A stretch of 64,000 nt of DNA from positions 84,372,841 to 84,436,840 of the forward strand of contig OV884015.1 in NCBI GenBank assembly GCA_930367205.1, read 5' to 3'. Both the position numbers and the translations under genes were made by a program. The first letter of the stretch is position 1. Every line of letters starts with the position of its first letter. The notes beneath the pieces were generated by a model. It searched no databases and had not been told where the DNA came from. It saw only the letters and a list, made by a program, of their open reading frames with translations. Shown one piece after another: positions 10,691 to 19,442 of the stretch. This stretch comes from Acanthosoma haemorrhoidale (Eukaryota; Arthropoda; Insecta; Hemiptera; Acanthosomatidae).

Positions 10691-12647
10691 CGTCAATGTC
10701 CATAATTTCCAATATAAATAATCAATCCTGTTTGTTTCTTGTTGAGAATTCATAACTTTATTTAAGGGAATCAAGTTGTTAGCCCACTGAACTCATTTTT
10801 TTGTTTTAATTTTTACCGACTACAATGTTTTGCATCAATTATCAATCAGCAATATCCAAGGGTAATCACTGGTCTCTAGAAAACCTTAAATAACTTATTT
10901 CTATTATTGGCCCCCAAAACTTTTTTTTTAATATTGTTTTGCTTTGATCTGCTGTCTTTAACTGTCCGTTAGTTGCATGTGTTTTTCTGTACTTTTTCAG
11001 GTGTTCTATTGGGTTTCTTTTTTTTTTTAAATAAATAGCAACATTAAGCAATGATACCTCATTATTATTAATTGTATATAATTTTAGAGAACGTTAAAAA
11101 TTAATTTATTACTTATTGTACCAAGTGTGTACTGGCTTTTTTGTCTACTTCAATCTGCCCAAATAAATTAATGAAAATAAAATCCAAACAAGTTTGTAAT
11201 TATAATAAGATTCTATTTAATAAGTATACTCTTTCATTTGTCAACTTTTCTAATTGCTTTCTCAGTCAAACTGCATCTAGTAAATGTTTGCACCATCGAC
11301 TTATAAAAAATCACATAAAAATACGATTGAATTAATTTATCAGAATAACAAGGTAAATATAAATGTATCTACACATATCAGGAGTCTTATCACAAAATTC
11401 TTTGAACTTGTAATTTTACGTCCTGTATTAAGCCACCTCACAACATCAGTGCTCTTATTTCTAACAGCAAGTGGTCCTTCTAGTTGACTACCAGTTAATA
11501 TTTCTAATTCATCATTATTTTTGAATAAAAATAATTATAAAGGAGATTAGATTACCACTTATAACACATAGAAGTAAAAAATGAGGTTAAATTAGTAGAT
11601 ATTTGATTAAAGAAGTAGCAAATACAGTTATTAAGAAAACCAAATTTAAGATGAGAGGTAATGCTTAGTGTTTTCCTCACTTCACCTCCTACTACCTTTG
11701 GTCTGACCTACCTCTTCATGAGGTGTTACAACATGGATTTAAATCTGATTGGTACCCTTAGTGGATAACATTTTTGACTATTAACTACAGAAACCAAGGT
11801 TTGATTCCTGTATTCCACTCTGAGGTCTATTCGGGGAGAAGAGGCCTGGTCTGGCTTATCTAGCCTCATGAGGGAAAATGAGTTTCTTCTTAAAATCTTA
11901 AAAATAGGAAGGGGGGGGGACAGTGGGCTTATAAACACAAGCATCCATCTAACATTCAAATACAAACATTTATTTTGTTATAAAGGATGTCCACTGTTTA
12001 TTAACAATAAATTTAGGAAACTTTCCTTTTTGCAAGAGTTTTTTTTTTTCTGCTTAAAACTTGTTTTGATCATAAATAATCTACCTCCATGTTCATGTTA
12101 GTATTGTGATGGGGGGCCTGCCTGACACTTTTTCAATATTTACAGAACTATGGAAAACTGTTAAATAACAAATGTAATAATTTATCAGTGAGTATCGCCT
12201 GCAGGTGTTGGTGTGGCTAAACTAAATACAATTAAAATGTTTCTGCTTATCTTAGCTATGTTAAAAGTAAATAATCTTTTGTACTATTGATAAAATTTCC
12301 ATTTTTATTTGCATGGTTTTCTGTGTGAGGTTTACAAGTCGATAACATAGCTTACTAGGTAGCTTTAATACATTATTTATTGGTAAAAAAGTATTTATAA
12401 AAGTTTTCTCTAATGAATCATTAATAAATAATCTATTGTTACAGGCGTATTTTGTGGTTAGTTCTATTGGTCATGTACGATTAAGTGTACCTAACCACAA
12501 CAATCAAATAAATAATGAATTCCATGTAATTTGTTTTTAATAAACAACTATATTGAATATTGTGTTTGATATGTTTTTATTATCTGTATTATTTTCTTGA
12601 GACACAGTCTCAATTTAATAATTGAGTAAATGTTATGTTTTTTTCAG
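10691..12647 (+). other. probable CELF last-intron sequence
   Basis: AT-rich, with no exon seen. It ends in a polypyrimidine tract and AG (TTTTTTTCAG, AG at 12646-12647) directly before the CELF exon. A possible tRNA-derived SINE head lies at 11757-11810. Confidence 0.6.
11757..11950 (+). repeat. candidate tRNA-derived SINE remnant
   Basis: TTAGTGGATAAC resembles a pol III A box, and GGTTTGATTCC (11799-11809) is one base from the B-box consensus, about 40 bp downstream, as in arthropod tRNA-derived SINEs. A region of uncertain length follows, ending near a G-rich tract. No flanking duplication was identified. Confidence 0.35.
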
Positions 12648-12775
12648 GTTTTGTTTCATACGACAATGCACACAGTGCCCAAGTTGCAATACAAAGCATG
12701 AACGGATTCCAGATTGGGACCAAGCGCCTTAAAGTGCAGTTAAAAAGGTCCAAAGAAGCCTCACGTCCATACTAA
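12648..12775 (+). CDS. CELF/Bruno family RNA-binding protein, last coding exon
   Basis: After the acceptor AG at 12646-12647 the exon begins with GT, the last two bases of a Gly codon (phase 1). It then reads [35 protein letters not shown] and ends with ...SRPY and TAA at 12773-12775. This is the C-terminal half of the third RRM of CELF/Bruno proteins: the RNP1 end (GFVSY), helix 2 and the last strand, followed by the conserved short tail ending in PY. These proteins bind GU-rich elements and regulate splicing, translation and mRNA decay. The exon preceding it (…KCFG) is not visible, so it lies left of the window or was missed. Which insect Bruno paralogue it is cannot be told from 41 residues. 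Confidence 0.92.
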
Positions 12776-13338
12776 CCATGAGAAGTTCATGATAGCCAAG
12801 TCCTTAACTGTACATTGCCTTTCTTACAAAAATTAAAGTACATATTTCACAAAGACTACATTTCTAAGTCCAATAAAAGAGATGGACCCATTATTTAAAA
12901 AATGTAAAAATAAAAAAAAAATAAAAAATATATTTCTACAGATAAATCTATAAAATGCCGAAGGCAAATTTATTATTATAATATCTATGTCAGTATAAAA
13001 TTATGATGTATAATTTATGTTAACTGTTTTATATGTTTTAATAGTTACCATGAAAGTAACTCTATTTTAAGACTGTTTTTTTGTTTGCCCCAAAGAGGAC
13101 CAAGTCTTGGGGACATTTGTGGGAAAATGCTTTTGATGTATAACATTGTATAGTCTTTAATGTCAGTCTAAATGTATTTTGGTATTTTAAAAATCTTTAA
13201 TATTGATGTCATATCAAAAACAAAAATAGTTCAATTAATGATTACTAAAACGTGAATGTTTGTCTAAACAAATGTGTATATATATGTCCTGAATTATAAA
13301 TATATATATATATATATATGTGTATATATATATATATA

Positions 13339-13369
<31 letters not shown>

Positions 13370-13801
13370 TAATTGTAGAACATTGTTTTAGGTAAACATG
13401 TAATTATACGAGTTGTTAACTCATGGTATAAAATTAAATGAAAGCTTTGGGTGATATAAAATATGAATTAGGGTTAAAAAAAAAAAAAGGAAAAAATAAT
13501 TACTCTGGGTAGTAATTTTTACTTTGATTAACTTTATTTTATTTTTTCTGTTGTTTGATTTCATCTCTTGAGGCGCTAAATGTGTGGTACTTTTCTTTTA
13601 ACTGAGTTTTAACTTCATCTTAAGCAACATAATACATTTTCCAATGTCAGTATATATATATTTTATATGAAGTTGAATGTAAATAGTATTTTGTTGAAAA
13701 TGGTGCATGCATTTGCATCGCTAATAAACTGCCACATTTTTTTCAATTTAAAATACTATTTTCTTTATGTATGAAAAATAAGTAAATGCCAAGATACTTA
13801 T
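12776..13801 (+). other. CELF 3'UTR region
   Basis: Non-coding, AT-rich sequence following the CELF stop codon. Candidate polyadenylation signals are AATAAA at 12872-12877 and in GCTAATAAACTGCC near 13722. A TA-rich microsatellite lies in the middle. Homology to the tandem units begins at about the right end, so the array abuts the 3' end of this gene. Confidence 0.6.
13300..13370. repeat. (TA)n / TGTATA microsatellite
   Basis: About 70 bp of alternating TA interrupted by TGTG steps. Confidence 0.95.
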
Positions 13802-14514
13802 ACATGTATATGCGTTGTGTTTGCAAAAATAAATTTTTTACCTAATTCATTTATCAGTGTTATTTTTTTTAAATACTTAATCTCAAAATAGAAGTATTTT
13901 GTATTTGCTTTTATTTTTGTTAAAATCATAGTTTACTTTACACAACACCTTTCGGTATAAATGAAAGGTTTGTAACTTTTTTTTCTGATATTTTTAATGA
14001 TATAAATAAATGTATGGTGGTGTGGTTAGGGTCATGTTTATCAAAATGAAATTATTAAATTCATTGCGTTAGCCTGTGTGTTATATTTAAAATAAGTTAA
14101 TGTAAGGTAAAAAATCTTTGAGTTTTATCAGTATGAATATGTTTAATAGTGAAACCAGGAAGTAATCTTTCCATTTTTTAAGTGGCAAAGTTAAAAGAAA
14201 GTACCAAATCAATTTTAATCATAAAACGATTATTATTTTAACATATTAATTAGTTTGATATGAAAATTTTAAATATTATTATTTTAACATTGTATTTTAT
14301 AAAAAATCTATGTAAAATTCTACCCGAGTGAAGTTAAACAGTCCTGTAAGCCAAATGGGTCAATCCAATGGTCTAGGATAAAAAATTGCCTTATAGTTTA
14401 TTAAAAATATATTATGTTAATGATGTGTGTTATAATAGGAAAAGCTAATTTGTTAGACTAGTAAATGTTCTACACGTAATTAATGCTCACCACCATGCAA
14501 ATTATCTTCAACAG

Positions 14515-14570
14515 ATGAAGCTGCAGCAGCATTCCATGCTGTTTTTCCCCAGACGATTCTTCACAGATAA
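14515..14570 (+). other. exon-like segment, possible alternative 3' exon
   Basis: CTTCAACAG (AG at 14513-14514) precedes a short frame that, with the G from a phase-1 CELF donor, would read DEAAAAFHAVFPQTILHR and stop. The homologous site in units B-E has lost one C and would end differently. There is no evidence of use; it may be chance. Confidence 0.2.
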
Positions 14571-16300
14571 CAAACAGCTGAAAGACACTTGGTTTTCAAA
14601 TGTTTATTTGTATTCTTGCACACGCCCTGCACCATGTTAAAATTTTAATTTTTTTTTTAAATATTCAATTTAGTTATACATGTTATGTGCCATATACAAA
14701 GTATCAAGGGCTACCAGGGAGGTTGTCTTTTACATTACAATTTTTGTTTCACAGCTATGGTGCTTAGTGTGATTCGTCTTATTATTAAATGATATGGCAA
14801 ATGGTCTGTCTTTTTCACTAATGTAATTTACTCTTTTTATTTTCAATCTATTAGATATGTTTATTTAAAATTTTTGGATGAAACTAATAATAATTTTATG
14901 CATAAATATGTACAACTTGAAGAGTTCCTAATCAGTAAGACGAATCACTAAGGACAAAAATAGCTCATATTTAAACAGAATTTAGTTTCCTTAAAAGATT
15001 TGAATAATACATTTTCAAGAAAATATAATAATAGTAATTTCTATGATTTTTTTTGGTATAAAAAAAGTTAATTTTTTTATTTCTTCGATCAGTTGGAAAA
15101 TTAACTTTATAACATTAGTGTAAAGTCACATAAATAATATAAAGAATAATGTTGTTTTCAGTGTTATCAGATATATTTATTATATATCTATTATATATAG
15201 TTTAGTATGTCTATTTTATATATATATATGCATATGTTTGTTTGTTATTCCTATAAATGAAGTGAGTGACAATATAGACCAAAGACGTTATTCAAACCAA
15301 AGAGGTTTATTTTAATGCTTTGTTGTACAAAGTTGCTGTGACTATATAATTTTTGTTTAGAGCTCATTAATAGAATTTTCATTTGAAAAATAATTAATTT
15401 CATTTATTCCTATTTGGTGCATCTTAAACCATTTAGGTACATATTATTAACAGCTGTACTTCAAACATTAGTAATGTCCTAGTCATTGTCAGATTCTGTG
15501 TACAGTCACAGCATAATGTTTTAGACTAGTTTGGTCTATTATTTTGTCACAGAATATTTCATGTCACTTCGAAGGCAATTTACTTTATAGATTAACCAAA
15601 TACGTTAATTTTAGTTAGTTACCATTTTCGAAAGATCATTATTTTCTTTTGCTAAGCTTGCAGTACAATGGTGGTTTCTTTTTTTCTTTTTAATTGATTC
15701 CAAACAATTTATTTGGTTTTTTGTTTCTCATCTTTATAATTGTGAGGAATTTGTTTTTCTCAAGAATACATTTTGTTATAATGGTTCAAACAGGGATAAA
15801 GTTTATTAAATTCATAGTTGATAAAATAAAAACTTGTAAAAAAAAAAATATATACGTTAGATTCACTTTTAATATGTGTCATTTAAATCTATTTGTGTTC
15901 CTTTCAATTTTACCTATGCCAGTATACCTGTTGATGTATTTAGTCATCAACAAACAATATCCCAAATAGCTATAGTGAAGTTCTATTCACACTGTATGTT
16001 TGTACTGTAGCTCTATGTTTTGTTAAAGTTTCTATCAAAATGTACTTATAGTTAAATTGAAAATTTCATTGTAAAGATTTGTGAAATTTTTGATTAAATT
16101 GTAATATCTTAGTAGTGTAATAAAATACCTATTTTTGGGCATAAAATTTCAAAACTTTTATTTATACCCTATCCTATTTTTGATAGAAATCCTAAGTTTC
16201 CTATGTCCATACATATGCTACATCAGCATGTTATGTTTAAAAATATTTATATTTTATTGTATTCTAGTTGCAAAGTTATGAGTTCAGAACAGTAAATTAG

Positions 16301-16588
16301 TGTACTGTAGTATTTTAGGTTAGGTTCAGGGTAATAAAATTTAACGATATTGACATCCACTGCTAAGGAACACTTCTTTATTTAGTTTTAACAGAAACAA
16401 AATACAACACTATAAAAACTGAAACAGAGATTTTTCTCAAGTCCTTCTATCTCCACACTCGGCACTTGACTATCTACAACAAACACAATCTCAAACACAA
16501 GCTTCAGTTAATACCTTAATCCGTTAAGGTTAAGTTAATTCGTCAGCACTGGACGGACGAAACCTCAGCGATCAATAAGGCCGTTACA
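16301..16588 (-). repeat. 3' LTR of the unit-A gypsy element
   Basis: Paired with 19155-19442. On the - strand it carries AATAAAG as a possible polyadenylation signal. The pol frame's stop codon (16584-16586) lies just inside it. Confidence 0.95.
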
Positions 16589-17825
16589 CAGTCCCCTCCA
16601 GCGGGTAAGTCCGTCTTGGTGAACGAAACAATTTCAGCTTCGAAGGATGCCACAAACCTGCGAGACGCCCATTCTGATTCTTTAGCTTGCAAGAGCCCCC
16701 GGGAGTAACAGATATGACAGTGTAGGGACCCTCATACTTGGGGTACAGTTTGGCTGCAACCCTGTTCACTGCTGAAGAGAGCTGGAACGCTTTCCTGAGA
16801 ACCAGGTCTCCTGGAGTGAAGCGTTCATTCCTGCGTCTGAAGTTGTATCGACGGGAGTGCTCCATACTCGCCTTTAGGGAGTTTTCCTCGGCTACATGGT
16901 GTATTTCCGGTAGTCGTGTCATCTTTTCGGCCCATGATGAGCGCTCCTCTTCCCGTACCTCCAATGTCTCGATCTTGGGAACATCATGCCGAGGCTTCAG
17001 CTCCATTCCAAAATTCAAGAACGCTGGGCTGAACTTAGTTGAACTATGGAGAGATGTATTAAGGGCAAATTGAATTTCTCCTATTTGCTCGTCCCAGCGT
17101 TGGTGTCTCTTACCTAGGTATGTAACTATTAACTGTTTGATGTTCCTGTTTGCTCGTTCAGTGAGGTTTGCTTGTGAGTGATAAAGAGGGGTAGTTTCTC
17201 TCTTGATTCCATATTTCTCCGCAAGATCACTAACCACCCGGCTCACGAAATTCTTCGCATTGTCTGTAAGTAATCTGGCCGGAGCTCCGTACCTATTTAG
17301 TATACGTGACTTCAGTTTTGAGACGATATTTTGGGAAGTAGCTTTTCGTATTGGGCATAACTCCACCCATCTGCTAAATACATCCATGAAGACAAGTAGG
17401 TTGCCTTTAGAGCTTCGTGGGTAGGGACCCATGATATCCACCGATACTAATTCCCATGGTTGCTTGTTGTAACGAGGGTACATCAATCCACGAGGTGGTC
17501 CATTGTTGGGTTTTACCTTTTGGCATGTTTCACATTGCGTCACGTATTTGCTAATATCGTTATACATTCCTGGCCAATAATACAGCCGGTTAATCCTGGC
17601 CATCGTTTTCTCTATTCCTAAGTGTCCCGATTGTGGATGATCATGATTATCATGTAATATTTGTTGTCGAAGGTGTTGCGGTACGACAACTTTCCACTCT
17701 TCACTGGGGTCTTCCAGGTCTTCTTTTAATGGGTTCTTCCGATGGTATAATAACTGTCCCTCTTTTATACTCCATTTAGGGTGATTTTCTGGGTTCTGGT
17801 GGACTCGATAGCGTTTCTGATGCAT
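16584..17825 (-). pseudogene. gypsy integrase
   Basis: A 413-residue frame with the RNase H-integrase spacer, the HHCC zinc finger (HPQSGHLG, then CETCQK), the catalytic core (VDIMGPYP, LTDNAKNF, ANLTERANRN, giving D, D and E), the following FALNTSLHSST and TPF-like block, and a C-terminal domain (FTPGDLVLRK, KLYPKYEGPYTVI). All catalytic residues are present. It is in a different frame from the RNase H ahead of it, so it could not be made from this copy as part of Pol. Confidence 0.9.
16589..16600 (-). promoter_or_regulatory. polypurine tract
   Basis: TGGAGGGGACTG on the - strand directly before the 3' LTR, the plus-strand primer site. It confirms orientation. Confidence 0.7.
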
Positions 17826-18181
17826 GCATCACCAGATGGCGGTATGTCCCCGAAAGACGTTTCGATAGATGTAATAGGAACTGGGATTGATAAAACGGAA
17901 AGTGCATTTATGCGTGATAACGCGTCTGCTACGGTGTTAAATTTCCCTTTGCGATATTCGATTTTAAGCTCGTATGGTTGTAATCTAAGAGCCCATCTGG
18001 CCAAACGTCCTGAGGGGTTTTTCAGATTCAACAGCCACTTGAGACTAGCGTGGTCGGTAATGACAGTAAATGGGTATCCTTCCAAATAGTGGCGATTCTT
18101 CTCTATCCCAAATAATACCGCAAGACATTCCTTTTCGGTAACGGATAATTTCTTTCGGCGGCATTCAATGTACGAGAACAA
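17765..18181 (-). pseudogene. gypsy RNase H, C-terminal part
   Basis: The frame reads KKLSVTEKECLAVLFGIEK, VITDHASLKWLL and NTVADALSRI, the second half of RNase H with its catalytic Asp residues. It overlaps the RT frame and the integrase frame, marking one frameshift near 18145 and one at about 17770-17825. Confidence 0.9.
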
Positions 18182-19110
18182 AAGGCGATTACTCTTTCTT
18201 CGTCATCTTGTATTTGAGTTAATACAGCTCCAAGACCTGTTTCACTGGCGTCCGTTTGCAATTGAAAAGGTTGCTCAAAATCAGGTCTAGCTAGTATTGG
18301 GGCTTCAGTCAAAGCAGTCTTCAGAGTATTGAAAGATCTGTCTTGTTCTCCAGACCAAACCCAATTAGTTTTCCGTTTGAGCAATGATGTAAGCGGGGAT
18401 ACGACTGTGGAAAAATCCTTTATGAATCGCCGGTACCAGCCAGCCATTCCAAGGAACCGTCTAAGCTGCGCTACATTGTCTGGAGGTGGAATCGATGTAA
18501 CAGCGTTAACCTTGTCAGGGTCAACAGTCATACCATTCCTATTTATTAGATATCCCAAATATCTAACTTCTGTGCATCCAAAGTCACATTTCTCCGGGTT
18601 GACACGCAAGCCTGAATCATGAAGTCTTCGGAACACTTCTTTGAGCATATCCAGATGTAACTTCAACGTTGGAGTACATACTAAGATATCATCCAGGAAC
18701 ACTACCACATACGGGTAAAGCTCGGGTCCAAATATTGAATCTGCTAATCTTTGAAATGTTGTGGGAGAATTGGTTAGCCCAAATGGCATTACTTTAAATC
18801 GAAATAAACCTCTACCTGGTACTGTAAAGGCAGTGATCTCTTTACTATTTTCGTCTGCAAGTGGCACTTGGAAAAATGCTTGCTTGAGGTCAAATTTTGA
18901 TAGATATCTTGCTTGTCGAAGTCCGTCTAGTAGAGATGTCATGTGGGGCATTGGATACGAATCTTTACAAGTCACTTGATTTACTTTGCGAAAGTCGATA
19001 CAAAAATGGTAGCCTGATCCTTTTCGTACCATGACCACTGGTGAAGACCATGGAGATTGACAGGGCTCTACCAAGTTCTCCCCCAACATTCGGTCTAATT
19101 CGCTGTACAT
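18103..19110 (-). pseudogene. gypsy reverse transcriptase and start of RNase H
   Basis: The 335-residue frame has SPWSSPVVMVRK, FCIDFRKVN, YPMPHMTSLLDGL, FDLKQAFFQVPL, FGLTNSPTTFQ and VVFLDDILV (intact catalytic DD), then LGMAGWYRRFI and LQTDASETGLGAVL with the first RNase H Asp. It is truncated at its N-terminus by the internal deletion that fused it to the 5' LTR, and it ends at a frameshift in RNase H. Confidence 0.92.
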
Positions 19111-19154
19111 TGCCTCAAGTACTTTAGGTGAGTAGTGGTAGGACTGGTGAGTAG

Positions 19155-19442
19155 TGTACTGTAGTATTTTAGGTTAGGTTCAGGGTAATAAAATTTAACG
19201 ATATTGACATCCACTGCTAAGGACCACTTCTTTATTTAGTTTTAACAGAAACAAAATACAACACTATAAAAACTGAGAGAGAGATTTTTCTCAAGTCCTT
19301 CTATCTCCACACTTGGCACTTGACTATCTACAACAAACACAATCTCACACACAAGCTTCAGTTAATACCTTAATCCGTTAAGGTTAAGTTAATTCGTCAG
19401 CACTGGACGGACGAAACCTCAGCGATCAATAAGGCCGTTACA
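19155..19442 (-). repeat. 5' LTR of the unit-A gypsy element
   Basis: The partner of 16301-16588. No TGG-starting primer-binding site follows at its inner edge (19154 downward), which shows that the deletion removed it. Confidence 0.95.

Larger units (their letters stand above)
16301..19442 (-). mobile_element. internally deleted Ty3/gypsy element with complete LTRs
   Basis: Two 288-bp LTRs beginning TGTACTG and ending TTACA on the + strand flank a 2.6-kb interior. TTAG is duplicated at both sides (16297-16300 and 19443-19446). Units B-E carry the uninterrupted site (GTAAATTAGGTATTATT). The interior encodes only RT, RNase H and integrase on the - strand; the primer-binding site, gag and protease are missing because the 5' LTR joins directly to the RT start. 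Pol is broken by two frameshifts. I count five differences between the LTRs, implying a fairly recent insertion. Confidence 0.95.

Noticed and set aside
16311..16326. TTAGGTTAGG, insect telomere-like
   Set aside because: Only two copies, and it is part of the LTR sequence (also at 19165).
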